A stretch of DNA of 64,000 nt from Styela clava (GCF_964204865.1 NC_135261.1:14694001-14758000), one strand, 5' to 3'. Positions 26,198 to 36,758 are shown, counted from the stretch's first letter. Numbers and translations: made by a program. The notes: generated from the sequence alone by a model not told the origin.

Positions 26198-27750
26198 TTT
26201 GCGGTCGAAGAGGAAGCAGCTGTTGCAGGATCAGCGGGATTCTGAAGATGTGGACAATCCCGTTTAAGATGACCAGTCTGCTTGCAATTAAAACATGCCT
26301 TGCAATCCCTGCCCCAATGACCATGTTTACCACAACGAGGACACGGGTTGCGTGGTACACCATCAAAATTGCGATTGTTGGCACGCGGTTTAACATATCC
26401 TATAATCTCATCCAGTTTCTGTACAAGTAACTTGATACTGTCTTCAAGAGAAAAGTCGCTTTGCTGATTAAATACATTACCAGTATTGCTCTGTTTCACT
26501 GCTGCAATGCGCGGTTTAGACATGTTCTTTCCCTCGGAGTGGTTATTATCAACAGAGTAATACAGTGTCGCAAGAGACAAAGCCTTTTCAAAAGTATCAG
26601 GCTGTTGCATGGTAACATGCTTGATCATGCTTTCATCGGTTAGACCGGCAAGAAATTGCGATTTCAAAATATCATCTTGACCAGTAATATCCAGATTTGG
26701 GTAGGCAAGAATAACAAGCTCTTTCAACTTATTACCGTAATCCCGTGGCGCTTCATTTGGCTCAATCCTACGACAGTGAAATGTAGTACGGTAGGAGCTC
26801 TCATTTCCGGCAGGTTTGAAGAAATGATTGAAATGAGCCACAATATCACGATAGCTAGTACGTTTCATATCTGGTAAATCTTTCAACACATTTAGAGCTT
26901 GACCTGTCATGCAAGTAGCCAATTCTAATCCCGCAGTGTCGTCATCCCACTGATTATAACTGGTAACCAATTCAAAATGGCATAAATAACTGGGCCACGT
27001 CATGACAGTGGATCCATCGAAATACATTGGCTTTTTGGCATTTCTTGCCATCATCGTAGCATTAGCTGTGCTATTGAGAACACTACGACTAACATTGGCA
27101 TTTGAGACACTACTAGCGCTCACTGGAGGAGCTGATTGTGTAGCCACTGTAACCATTTTCGGCCTAGTACTAAGTTGCCTTCTGACATTTGTGCCCTCAT
27201 TACCATTATCATTCAAAAAAGGAATTGTAGGTGCAAGGTTACTCACATGATCATTTTCCAAAAATTTCACTTCTAATGTCTGCGAGAACGCGTTCCGCTT
27301 CCCTTCTGGCTGTCCATCTTCTGATCCAAAATCAGAAATTTCATCATGCTTGAGAACAGGTGCTGCTTTTGGAACAACTGTTGCTGGTGTTGAAGTGATC
27401 AGGCTGACATTTGGGTCATGTGACATGGGCTGGGTTTCCTCAGGATCAGCAATTTTTCCTTTATTAACCACGCCAGAAATATCTTGCAGAATGCTGTACA
27501 TCTGCTCAAATGACGAGCCCATTTTTGTATTTTGGAATTCAACTGATTCTAGTTGACTTCCAATATGTTGTACACAACCGTCCATCTGTTGCATGCGACT
27601 GTCTATCAGTTGCAAACGGCTGTCAGTCTCCTCTTGCTTTTCCTCTGACTCCCTCAATTTTGCCTTCAATACCTGTATTTGCAGATGCAAAAGTTCATTC
27701 TCCTCTTTGGCTTGCTTTGGTGCCGGTACAATCTTTCTTCTCTTAACCAT
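26173..27750 (-). CDS. gag: Gag polyprotein, copy 1
   Basis: 525 residues starting at an ATG 168 bases inside the element. Residues about 15-75 are a heptad-rich coiled coil rich in Glu, Gln and Leu. A central region around residues 240-400 resembles a retrotransposon Gag capsid. Two CCHC zinc knuckles stand at residues 470-483 (CPRCGKHGHWGRDC) and 486-499 (CFNCKQTGHLKRDC), expected to bind the element's RNA. The product should form the cytoplasmic particle. The translated frame is the same as in copy 2. It ends with a TGA that is bypassed by -1 frameshifting to make Gag-Pol. Confidence 0.93.
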   Translation of the reverse strand: MVKRRKIVPAPKQAKEENELLHLQIQVLKAKLRESEEKQEETDSRLQLIDSRMQQMDGCVQHIGSQLESVEFQNTKMGSSFEQMYSILQDISGVVNKGKIADPEETQPMSHDPNVSLITSTPATVVPKAAPVLKHDEISDFGSEDGQPEGKRNAFSQTLEVKFLENDHVSNLAPTIPFLNDNGNEGTNVRRQLSTRPKMVTVATQSAPPVSASSVSNANVSRSVLNSTANATMMARNAKKPMYFDGSTVMTWPSYLCHFELVTSYNQWDDDTAGLELATCMTGQALNVLKDLPDMKRTSYRDIVAHFNHFFKPAGNESSYRTTFHCRRIEPNEAPRDYGNKLKELVILAYPNLDITGQDDILKSQFLAGLTDESMIKHVTMQQPDTFEKALSLATLYYSVDNNHSEGKNMSKPRIAAVKQSNTGNVFNQQSDFSLEDSIKLLVQKLDEIIGYVKPRANNRNFDGVPRNPCPRCGKHGHWGRDCKACFNCKQTGHLKRDCPHLQNPADPATAASSSTANLNDTQRA

Positions 27751-27918
27751 TTTTCCAAAATATCAGGCAACCGCAATTAAAAAAAAATTCGGCAACCTCA
27801 AATGTCCAATATTGTCCAAATATTATCCGTCACAGACTAGCCTACTTAATCGGCTTAGTCTTAATAGTCCCTGTGTCAAATAATATATCCTGGCGTGTGC
27901 TCGCCAAAAATTCGTATA
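27751..27918 (-). other. 5' leader with primer-binding-site candidate, copy 1
   Basis: 168 bases between the middle LTR and the gag ATG. The first TGG-beginning candidate for a primer binding site, TGGCGAGCACACGCCA (27906-27891), starts 12 bases after the LTR instead of right beside it, and its ends can pair with each other (TGGCG with CGCCA). I could not match it to a familiar tRNA 3' end, so the primer is unknown. Confidence 0.45.
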
Positions 27919-28660
27919 TGTGGCGTACCAAAATTGATATCACCACTCAGGTTCTTTCTGCCAGCTTATCGGACACTGAAGTTGCAATAGATGTCGTTCA
28001 CAAAACAATCTTCTTGCGGTTCCAATCACAGCAGAGTAACTAAGTTAACTAACTAGATTAATTATACACCTGTAAGAACTTAATACAACCAAATACTCCA
28101 ATAAGAAATACAATAAACAAATAAAAACATGAAAAACACAGTACAAATACCGTAGGATACATACGTAACACAAGATACGGAATTAGTCTATGACGTCACA
28201 GTCATTAACTATTTACTTATAATGGGATACTAAAACCGGTAAAACATACCTAGATATACATAAGAATAACTAGTATGACACTAAAGATACAACACAAATC
28301 CTATCTTATCGACAAACACGTAATATACATGGAAATACGCATAGAAATCACACAGGAAATACACTGCGAAAATAAACTAGTTACGGAAGTTAAATACAAA
28401 CTAACTAGTAAACAAAACTATGCCAAACTGGAGAAATAGTAAACCTGTACTACTAATATCATTTCACAACAAGAATTACACAGATTAACGGCACGAAAAC
28501 ACTATAATAATAACCCAAAACACAGAGGAAATTCCACACTGCCGGCAGTCTGACAAACCAGCTAAAAGAAAAAGTTACACAGCTGCTCACTAGTGACTCA
28601 AGTGGTAAGAATAAATATGGGCGTACAGAATAAAACAGAGTTATAGACGTGGTCGTCTCA
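27919..28660 (-). repeat. LTR B (shared middle LTR)
   Basis: 742 bp, serving as 5' LTR of copy 1 and 3' LTR of copy 2. On both sides it is joined to internal element sequence, not to host DNA. It appears identical to LTR C. Confidence 0.92.
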
Positions 28661-28663
28661 TTA

Positions 28664-28677
28664 CTCCCCCCTTTTTC
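28664..28677 (-). promoter_or_regulatory. polypurine tract, copy 2
   Basis: The same GAAAAAGGGGGGAG tract as in copy 1, in the equivalent position three bases before LTR B. Confidence 0.8.
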
Positions 28678-28832
28678 AGATGGGAAATTACAAAGAAATT
28701 TTCCATCTTCAAAATTGAAAAACCATAAAAATGTGAAGAAATTGTAAAGAACTGTACACTCAAATGAAATGTCTATCTAAAATCAAAACAATGAATTGTT
28801 AAAAACATGATAAAAGCATTATCACAGTCAAA

Positions 28833-31800
28833 TCAAATGTAATCATCCAAATATCTAGGCCTTCGCCTAGTACGTTGGCCATTATCAGAGTTCGCATCAA
28901 CTGTAACTTCTTCTGGTACAGTGTCTGGCCTTGAAGAGAAAGGTAATACATCAAAAATATCATGAGCAATCTGCTCATCATTTTCCATAATAGGTTCCAC
29001 ATCAGGTAAAATATCAAATCCGGTTAAGTCAATGTCGTTGTCTTCTTCATCTTCATGAAGGTAAGGTCTCAGTTTGTCAACATGCACAATTCGAGAACGT
29101 GTTCCCGAATTCTTCTGAATCCTATACAAGTGATTAGGTAAACAGTCCACAATTCGATAAGGTCCAATCCAAGGAATACTCAGCTTGCGATGCTTAGGTG
29201 GATAATAATACCACACCAATTCATCTCTCTGGAAAGTAAGTGGTTTAACACCCAGATCAAAATTTCGCTTTTGTCTGGTTGCAGCAGCATTTAGATGTTG
29301 CCTAGCATGAAGAAAAGCTTTTTCAGTTGCACAGGAAAACCATTCGACAAACTCAGTGTAACAAGGATGAGTTGATGACTCTGGTTTGCCAAACATAACA
29401 TCAACAGGCATCTCGATTTCTCGTCCAAGCATTAACTTGTTCGGTGAATATCCTGTACTATCATGTACAGTGGAGCGATATGCCATGCAAAGGTATGGGA
29501 GATGATCGTCCCAATCATTTCGATTCTCATTTACAAAAGCTTTCAACATCTGCTGTATGGTCCTGTTGAAACGTTCAACTTGTCCATCTGAACGAGGATG
29601 ATATGGAGTTGTTCGAGTCTTTTGAATCCCGTACAATTGACACATTTCTGAAAATAATTTTGATTCAAAGTCTCTTCCTTGATCTGAGTGGAGAATTCTT
29701 GGTACCCCAAATCTCGAAAAAAATTGAGTAACCAATGCATCAGCAGTGGTGTCAGCTCGCTGATTTGGTAAAGCGAAACATTCCACCCATTTAGAGAAAT
29801 AGTCCGACAAAACCAAAATGTGTTCATTTTCATTTTCAGTTACAGGCAATGGTCCAAGAAAATCAATGGCAATCCTTTCCATAGGAGCTCCAGATATAAG
29901 TTGTTTGAGATCTCCTTGCCTTCTTCCGTAAAGCATCTTTGTTGAAGCACAAGACTTGCAAAATTTGCACCATCTGAGAATGTCCCTTTTGAAACCAGGC
30001 CAATAAAATCTGCGCCTTATACTCTTGAAAGTTCGATTGGCACCAAGATGACCTGCAGTGCGCAAAGAATGGAGCTTATGGAACAAATCCTGCCTCAAAT
30101 TTGATGGAACAATCAATTGGATATGCGATTCCTCCGATTTACAATCAGGAATCCAACGACGATAGAGAAGTCCATTATCTACAAAAATCAAATCCCATTG
30201 TGACATCAAACGTTTGGTCACTGTTGACTCAGGCATGTATTCTTGAATGTCAGGTTTCTGAGCAGTAAGTTGTTTCCATTTCAAAACAGCAGAAATATCT
30301 GGATCTTCACTTTGCCAAGATTTAATTTGTTCATCTGTGTAGGTATCTAGCCAATTACAATCGGAACAGTCTGACGATGATTGACCGGGCTGTTTTGATT
30401 TTGCACTTACAATAACATTACTCACAGCCACATCACCATTGGTACCACAATCAGAACAATCTTCTCGCTTGCATTTGCGAACTTGGCGTGACAATCCATC
30501 AGCATTGCCATGTTTCACGCCCGGTCTGTGTTCAATCTTGAAGTCATAAGCACCAAGTGTTAATATCCATCTTGCTAACATTCCTTGAGGTTCACGAAAA
30601 TTGATCAACCATTTCAGAGCAGCATGATCTGTGCGAATTCTGAATGGTCTCCCGAGAAGAAAATGACTGAAGTGACGAACAGCCCACACCACAGCTAATA
30701 GTTCCCGGTGTGTAGCACAGTATCTACGTTGAGACTTGGACATAGTCTTACTGGCATAAGAAAGTACACGTTCATTGTCGTCCTGAACTTGAGATAACAC
30801 TGCACCAATCCCAAAACCACTGGCATCAGTATCCAATACAAATTCGCCGATTGTCCTCGGAAAGCTAAGAATTGGGGCAGATGTCAGACAATGCTTCAAA
30901 GTTTCAAAAGCCTTTTGACATTCAGTACTCCATACAAAGGAAATATTCTTCCTGGTCAATCGAATAAGAGGTCCAGCAATTGTTGAATAATCTTGAACAA
31001 ACTTCCGGTAGTAGTTCGCTGTGCCTAGAAAACTACGAATATCGCTGACAGAATTTGGCGTTTTCCATTCTTTGATAGCCGCAACATTTCCAGGGTCGCA
31101 ACAGACACCTTCAGATGAAATAAGATAACCAAGATAAGAGGTGCTACGACGGAAAAGTTTACATTTCGAGGGCTTCAAGCGTAAACCGGCACGGCGAAGT
31201 CTTATAAAAACTTCCCGAAGATTTGAGAGTGCCATTGAGAAATCACTACCATGAGCCAAAACATCATCAAGAAAATTGAAACACCCGTTCCACAGAAGAT
31301 CACCAAGGATATTGTCCATCATCCGTTCGAATGTTGCGGGAGCATTCGCCAAACCGAAAGGCATCACTACAAAGTGAAAATGACCACGGCCTGGGATGCT
31401 GAAGGCTGTCTTTTCACGGTCTGCAGGATCAACCTCCACTTGCCAATATCCGCTAGCGAGATCAAGAGTTGAGAACCATTGTGCTCCGTTTAATGACTCA
31501 ATGATATCCTCAATACGCGGCAAGGGATATGCGTCCTTGTATGTGACGTCATTAAGCAATCTAAAATCCACGCAAAATCTGGTAGAACCATCCTTTTTGG
31601 GAACTAGGACAATGGGAGAAGAATATGGGGAATCGCTGGGTTCTATGACACCCTGAGCCAGCATATTATCAACAGCTTCTTCGGCTATCTTCCTACGCGC
31701 CCACCCCATTCGACGAGGAGCCTGCCGAATCGGCTGTGGTGTGGTTGTGATGATCCTATGCTTTGCTGCTGAAGTACGGCCTAGTTCACCATCTGGCCCT

Positions 31801-32699
31801 ACAAATACATCATGAAATTCACAAATCAAATTGACCAACTGTTCACGTTGACTCGGGGTTAGATCCTCAACGGAATTGACCATGTCATGTAGATGTTCTG
31901 GTAATTCAGAAGCTATAACCCGATTATCGGATTCGTCAACTTGAATTTGTGCTACAAGTTGAGGATGTGCAATACCAAGCAAAGATCCAGCCCTGATCTT
32001 AAGTTGTCTGCCTTTTTGGTTCACCGCTAGAACAGGAACAGTGGACTTTCCTGGATCCACAACAGAAGAGATCAGCTGAATGCCATCAGCGAGGAAAGAA
32101 GAATTCAGCGGTTCAACAAGAGCAGCAACGTCAGACAAATTGCTTTTCGGCCAAGGACGACTAAGTTGTGCAGGGATAACAACCTTAGAATATGGCGGTA
32201 TCGTAATATCTTCTCGAACAGTTACACGACAACACGGTACAGACTTTTCAGTAAACAGTTTGATTTCATGACCCTCTATCATCATGTGTCCAGATGATAA
32301 GTAAAGAACGCAATCATGTTCTCGGAGATAGTCCATGCCCAAAATACCATTAGACATACCTAGGTTGGCAACAACAACAGTGCGTCGCGATGCAAAAGAA
32401 TCAATAGACAAATCAACTTCCAAAGTACCCAGTGGTAATAAATCATGTCCTCCCACTGCAACAAGAGATTCTTCGAGCGGTGCTAAATGTGCTTCTTTCC
32501 CACCTATAGCCTCAAAGATGGAAATGTCGATCAGAGTAGTCATAGCACCACTATCTACAAGAAAATTGAACGGTTGATTGTTTACAAGTACCTTCGCATG
32601 CCAACTATTGTCATATTGCAAAGAACAAATATTCAGGTCTATATTCTGGTTCGTTGGTCCGTCATCAAGTAATAATTCAGCGGACACTGAGGACCTCAA
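28833..32699 (-). CDS. pol: Pol polyprotein, copy 2, intact
   Basis: 1288 residues in one open frame. Protease: FLVDSGA with the active-site Asp at 49 (DSG type). Reverse transcriptase: TLDLASGYWQ (Asp413) and FLDD (476-479), with Phe where many elements have Tyr. RNase H: DTDAS (Asp625), Glu666 and Asp691. Integrase: zinc site with His877, His884, Cys914 and Cys917, then Asp946, Asp1006 and Glu1042, with the canonical 35 residues between the last two, and a GPY-type motif (WIGPYRIVD) near the C-terminus. No chromodomain follows. The frame starts with TTG at 32699 in the gag overlap, so it is expected to be made only as Gag-Pol by the -1 frameshift. This is the only apparently full-function pol in the window. 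Confidence 0.95.
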   Translation of the reverse strand: MRSSVSAELLLDDGPTNQNIDLNICSLQYDNSWHAKVLVNNQPFNFLVDSGAMTTLIDISIFEAIGGKEAHLAPLEESLVAVGGHDLLPLGTLEVDLSIDSFASRRTVVVANLGMSNGILGMDYLREHDCVLYLSSGHMMIEGHEIKLFTEKSVPCCRVTVREDITIPPYSKVVIPAQLSRPWPKSNLSDVAALVEPLNSSFLADGIQLISSVVDPGKSTVPVLAVNQKGRQLKIRAGSLLGIAHPQLVAQIQVDESDNRVIASELPEHLHDMVNSVEDLTPSQREQLVNLICEFHDVFVGPDGELGRTSAAKHRIITTTPQPIRQAPRRMGWARRKIAEEAVDNMLAQGVIEPSDSPYSSPIVLVPKKDGSTRFCVDFRLLNDVTYKDAYPLPRIEDIIESLNGAQWFSTLDLASGYWQVEVDPADREKTAFSIPGRGHFHFVVMPFGLANAPATFERMMDNILGDLLWNGCFNFLDDVLAHGSDFSMALSNLREVFIRLRRAGLRLKPSKCKLFRRSTSYLGYLISSEGVCCDPGNVAAIKEWKTPNSVSDIRSFLGTANYYRKFVQDYSTIAGPLIRLTRKNISFVWSTECQKAFETLKHCLTSAPILSFPRTIGEFVLDTDASGFGIGAVLSQVQDDNERVLSYASKTMSKSQRRYCATHRELLAVVWAVRHFSHFLLGRPFRIRTDHAALKWLINFREPQGMLARWILTLGAYDFKIEHRPGVKHGNADGLSRQVRKCKREDCSDCGTNGDVAVSNVIVSAKSKQPGQSSSDCSDCNWLDTYTDEQIKSWQSEDPDISAVLKWKQLTAQKPDIQEYMPESTVTKRLMSQWDLIFVDNGLLYRRWIPDCKSEESHIQLIVPSNLRQDLFHKLHSLRTAGHLGANRTFKSIRRRFYWPGFKRDILRWCKFCKSCASTKMLYGRRQGDLKQLISGAPMERIAIDFLGPLPVTENENEHILVLSDYFSKWVECFALPNQRADTTADALVTQFFSRFGVPRILHSDQGRDFESKLFSEMCQLYGIQKTRTTPYHPRSDGQVERFNRTIQQMLKAFVNENRNDWDDHLPYLCMAYRSTVHDSTGYSPNKLMLGREIEMPVDVMFGKPESSTHPCYTEFVEWFSCATEKAFLHARQHLNAAATRQKRNFDLGVKPLTFQRDELVWYYYPPKHRKLSIPWIGPYRIVDCLPNHLYRIQKNSGTRSRIVHVDKLRPYLHEDEEDNDIDLTGFDILPDVEPIMENDEQIAHDIFDVLPFSSRPDTVPEEVTVDANSDNGQRTRRRPRYLDDYI

Positions 32700-32720
32700 G
32701 CCCGCTGAGTGTCGTTTAAA
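32678..32720 (-). promoter_or_regulatory. -1 ribosomal frameshift signal at gag/pol, copy 2
   Basis: Heptamer TTTAAAC (32720-32714), a 6-nt spacer and the same 6-bp outer stem as in copy 1. Here the downstream pol is intact, so this copy could produce a full Gag-Pol protein. Confidence 0.8.
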
Positions 32721-34273
32721 TTTGCGGTCGAAGAGGAAGCAGCTGTTGCAGGATCAGCGGGATTCTGAAGATGTGGACAATCCCGTTTAAGATGACCAGT
32801 CTGCTTGCAATTAAAACATGCCTTGCAATCCCTGCCCCAATGACCATGTTTACCACAACGAGGACACGGGTTGCGTGGTACACCATCAAAATTGCGATTG
32901 TTGGCACGCGGTTTAACATATCCTATAATCTCATCCAGTTTCTGTACAAGTAACTTGATACTGTCTTCAAGAGAAAAGTCGCTTTGCTGATTAAATACAT
33001 TACCAGTATTGCTCTGTTTCACTGCTGCAATGCGCGGTTTAGACATGTTCTTTCCCTCGGAGTGGTTATTATCAACAGAGTAATACAGTGTCGCAAGAGA
33101 CAAAGCCTTTTCAAAAGTATCAGGCTGTTGCATGGTAACATGCTTGATCATGCTTTCATCGGTTAGACCGGCAAGAAATTGCGATTTCAAAATATCATCT
33201 TGACCAGTAATATCCAGATTTGGGTAGGCAAGAATAACAAGCTCTTTCAACTTATTACCGTAATCCCGTGGCGCTTCATTTGGCTCAATCCTACGACAGT
33301 GAAATGTAGTACGGTAGGAGCTCTCATTTCCGGCAGGTTTGAAGAAATGATTGAAATGAGCCACAATATCACGATAGCTAGTACGTTTCATATCTGGTAA
33401 ATCTTTCAACACATTTAGAGCTTGACCTGTCATGCAAGTAGCCAATTCTAATCCCGCAGTGTCGTCATCCCACTGATTATAACTGGTAACCAATTCAAAA
33501 TGGCATAAATAACTGGGCCACGTCATGACAGTGGATCCATCGAAATACATTGGCTTTTTGGCATTTCTTGCCATCATCGTAGCATTAGCTGTGCTATTGA
33601 GAACACTACGACTAACATTGGCATTTGAGACACTACTAGCGCTCACTGGAGGAGCTGATTGTGTAGCCACTGTAACCATTTTCGGCCTAGTACTAAGTTG
33701 CCTTCTGACATTTGTGCCCTCATTACCATTATCATTCAAAAAAGGAATTGTAGGTGCAAGGTTACTCACATGATCATTTTCCAAAAATTTCACTTCTAAT
33801 GTCTGCGAGAACGCGTTCCGCTTCCCTTCTGGCTGTCCATCTTCTGATCCAAAATCAGAAATTTCATCATGCTTGAGAACAGGTGCTGCTTTTGGAACAA
33901 CTGTTGCTGGTGTTGAAGTGATCAGGCTGACATTTGGGTCATGTGACATGGGCTGGGTTTCCTCAGGATCAGCAATTTTTCCTTTATTAACCACGCCAGA
34001 AATATCTTGCAGAATGCTGTACATCTGCTCAAATGACGAGCCCATTTTTGTATTTTGGAATTCAACTGATTCTAGTTGACTTCCAATATGTTGTACACAA
34101 CCGTCCATCTGTTGCATGCGACTGTCTATCAGTTGCAAACGGCTGTCAGTCTCCTCTTGCTTTTCCTCTGACTCCCTCAATTTTGCCTTCAATACCTGTA
34201 TTTGCAGATGCAAAAGTTCATTCTCCTCTTTGGCTTGCTTTGGTGCCGGTACAATCTTTCTTCTCTTAACCAT
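32696..34273 (-). CDS. gag: Gag polyprotein, copy 2
   Basis: 525 residues with the same translation as copy 1: coiled coil near the N-terminus, capsid-like middle, and two CCHC knuckles at 470-483 and 486-499. It is followed by the intact pol in the -1 frame. Complete identity at protein level across two 525-codon copies argues for a very recent duplication. Confidence 0.93.
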   Translation of the reverse strand: MVKRRKIVPAPKQAKEENELLHLQIQVLKAKLRESEEKQEETDSRLQLIDSRMQQMDGCVQHIGSQLESVEFQNTKMGSSFEQMYSILQDISGVVNKGKIADPEETQPMSHDPNVSLITSTPATVVPKAAPVLKHDEISDFGSEDGQPEGKRNAFSQTLEVKFLENDHVSNLAPTIPFLNDNGNEGTNVRRQLSTRPKMVTVATQSAPPVSASSVSNANVSRSVLNSTANATMMARNAKKPMYFDGSTVMTWPSYLCHFELVTSYNQWDDDTAGLELATCMTGQALNVLKDLPDMKRTSYRDIVAHFNHFFKPAGNESSYRTTFHCRRIEPNEAPRDYGNKLKELVILAYPNLDITGQDDILKSQFLAGLTDESMIKHVTMQQPDTFEKALSLATLYYSVDNNHSEGKNMSKPRIAAVKQSNTGNVFNQQSDFSLEDSIKLLVQKLDEIIGYVKPRANNRNFDGVPRNPCPRCGKHGHWGRDCKACFNCKQTGHLKRDCPHLQNPADPATAASSSTANLNDTQRA

Positions 34274-34441
34274 TTTTCCAAAATATCAGGCAACCGCAAT
34301 TAAAAAAAAATTCGGCAACCTCAAATGTCCAATATTGTCCAAATATTATCCGTCACAGACTAGCCTACTTAATCGGCTTAGTCTTAATAGTCCCTGTGTC
34401 AAATAATATATCCTGGCGTGTGCTCGCCAAAAATTCGTATA
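34274..34441 (-). other. 5' leader with primer-binding-site candidate, copy 2
   Basis: Same leader as in copy 1; the TGGCGAGCACACGCCA candidate is at 34429-34414, again 12 bases from the LTR. This leader follows the outermost 5' LTR, so it belongs to the transcript most likely to come from the array. Confidence 0.45.
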
Positions 34442-35183
34442 TGTGGCGTACCAAAATTGATATCACCACTCAGGTTCTTTCTGCCAGCTTATCGGACACT
34501 GAAGTTGCAATAGATGTCGTTCACAAAACAATCTTCTTGCGGTTCCAATCACAGCAGAGTAACTAAGTTAACTAACTAGATTAATTATACACCTGTAAGA
34601 ACTTAATACAACCAAATACTCCAATAAGAAATACAATAAACAAATAAAAACATGAAAAACACAGTACAAATACCGTAGGATACATACGTAACACAAGATA
34701 CGGAATTAGTCTATGACGTCACAGTCATTAACTATTTACTTATAATGGGATACTAAAACCGGTAAAACATACCTAGATATACATAAGAATAACTAGTATG
34801 ACACTAAAGATACAACACAAATCCTATCTTATCGACAAACACGTAATATACATGGAAATACGCATAGAAATCACACAGGAAATACACTGCGAAAATAAAC
34901 TAGTTACGGAAGTTAAATACAAACTAACTAGTAAACAAAACTATGCCAAACTGGAGAAATAGTAAACCTGTACTACTAATATCATTTCACAACAAGAATT
35001 ACACAGATTAACGGCACGAAAACACTATAATAATAACCCAAAACACAGAGGAAATTCCACACTGCCGGCAGTCTGACAAACCAGCTAAAAGAAAAAGTTA
35101 CACAGCTGCTCACTAGTGACTCAAGTGGTAAGAATAAATATGGGCGTACAGAATAAAACAGAGTTATAGACGTGGTCGTCTCA
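34442..35183 (-). repeat. LTR C (outer 5' LTR)
   Basis: 742 bp, TG...CA on the minus strand; appears identical to LTR B. It should hold the promoter for the array, but no TATA box or start site was assigned. The 120-codon frame at 34982-35344 runs from the LTR into host flank and is not called as a gene. Confidence 0.92.
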
Positions 35184-35187
35184 GTAT

Positions 35188-36118
35188 TCCTAAGGCTTAG
35201 CACGATGCGCCACTCAATGCAAACGTAGTCAGCTGCAGAGCACTGGCTGACATAGATACTAAATACATTAACATACGTGTATACCCTTACCCTGGGTGAT
35301 GAAATATCAGGATTGTTCTTTACGGCCGTACATACCTGTATCATGATCGTTCTTTACGAAGAGGTCTAATCTAGAGACAGACTCAAAGTGCTTCATACGG
35401 ACCTAGGGTCTCCGCGATCTATTCGTTTACTTAAAATGGCATTAATAAAATTTAAAAAGCAGCAAATACATCCGAGTTATTAAATAGAGTAATTTCAATT
35501 CACCCATCAATATTGATCGCTAAGTAACAATTTGATTTTGCTACGTTCTTATTGTGGGGCTACGTCAACGTCAATAACACCTCTTCACGAGCTCCATAAC
35601 ACCAAATATTTGAATGATCTCGAATAGTTGATCTATATATCATCAGTTGTTGTCGTCGGTATGCTCTTGTCTTGAGCAGTCAATTATTTACTTCACCGCT
35701 TGATTTGGGCGAAGAAATTACTATACAGTATAGGCATCGCCGGCACGGTATTGTATGGAAACTTAAAATTATTCTTGGCTGCGCAAGTCAATGAGCTAAG
35801 ATTTGTACGCCAATGCAGTGAATGCATTGATATAACGCTAAACTTGTATACGCCGTTATTCTTTCATTGAGTTGTAGGAAGGTTACATTTTTGATGGTAT
35901 TCACGTGCGCGTTTACTCAAGAAATATAAACAGACAAATATAATGGAATTTCTGGATTCTTTGTACTAAGCTCCCGTCACTGATGCAAAAATGTGTGATC
36001 TGAGATAAACACACCTGTCACGTTTTAAAATAAAAAATAGGTAATTATGCAGTTTGGGTTAGAAACGATTTGAAAATTTGAATTACCGGCTGAATTGGCA
36101 TCTCTCACCTTAACTGAA
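35188..36118. other. flank between LTR array and THAP/YqaJ element
   Basis: No gene, RNA or clear repeat boundary recognised. It starts with the right-hand host flank of the LTR insertion. Confidence 0.45.
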
Positions 36119-36120
36119 TA

Positions 36121-36134
36121 ATGGAGGGTATTCA
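36121..36134 (+). repeat. terminal inverted repeat, left
   Basis: ATGGAGGGTATTCA, preceded by TA. Its exact reverse complement ends the element at 40900-40913. Similarity beyond the first 14 bases is weak. Confidence 0.82.
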
Positions 36135-36698
36135 TTATCGCCACTGAGCGTCGCCATTTTGTTTTTATGTGGGCATGCGCGGGAAAGTACTGTCTTCTGC
36201 TTCCCCGCGACGTTGGACTGGTTTGGGCTTTTCGATTGCAATGGCGGCTCGTGCGTCTGGTAGTTCCAAATTGCATTGCTGCGTACCGTTGTGTAATGGC
36301 GATAGCCGTTACTCACCAGACTTATCGTTCCACTCTTTCCCCAAAAATGAAGAGAGCGTGGATTCACAGTATTCGTCGCGATCCTGGTAAACATTTTCAA
36401 GTAAGTCAGTATATTGTGGCAAATATTTTTTTCTTCTGGTTTTAATTTTGACCCTGATTTTCTCTTCTCGCTTCTACTTTAGTTATAAGGCTATATCTAT
36501 GCGGTTGTAGGCCATATGTGAGTGTATTTAGGGTGAGCACAGCCCACGACTTTCTTTTGCAGTTTTAGCAACAATTAATTTAACTAATGATTTGGTTTCT
36601 ACGAAACTAACTACTTATCCTTCTTCTATCCTTTTGTGCCGGCGGATCGGTATGCATATAATGCAAGGATGCTGTAGCAAGAGTAAAGATAACTATCC

Positions 36699-36758
36699 TA
36701 AGTGATTTAAGAGTCTTGCTGTGAGTCTTAGTGTGCAGCAAGACTCTTGAATCACTTA
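36699..36758. repeat. near-perfect hairpin in a transposase intron
   Basis: Two 23-base arms (36699-36721 and 36736-36758) are complementary except at one position (T versus C), separated by 14 bases. The arm core is AAGAGTCTTGCTG. It lies in intron 1 of the THAP transposase. It could be a tiny inverted-repeat insertion or a foldable RNA; no target duplication was found. Confidence 0.7.

Larger units (their letters stand above)
21401..35183 (-). mobile_element. tandem Ty3/gypsy LTR retrotransposon array (LTR-int-LTR-int-LTR)
   Basis: Three 742-bp LTRs enclose two internal regions, all in the same minus orientation. The outer flanks carry a single 4-bp duplication GTAT (21397-21400 and 35184-35187); the middle LTR has internal sequence on both sides. 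This fits one insertion followed by unequal LTR-LTR recombination, or a concatemer integration, rather than two independent insertions. By eye the two internal copies differ by only a few substitutions and one 5-nt indel, and the outer LTR A differs from B and C at a single noticed base, so the locus is very young. There is no env-like frame between pol and the 3' LTR. The order protease, RT, RNase H, integrase puts it in the Ty3/gypsy (Metaviridae) group; the clade was not determined. Confidence 0.93.

Noticed and set aside
34982..35344. 120-codon minus-strand frame
   Set aside because: It begins in host flank and runs into LTR C, so it crosses the insertion boundary and cannot be an old gene.
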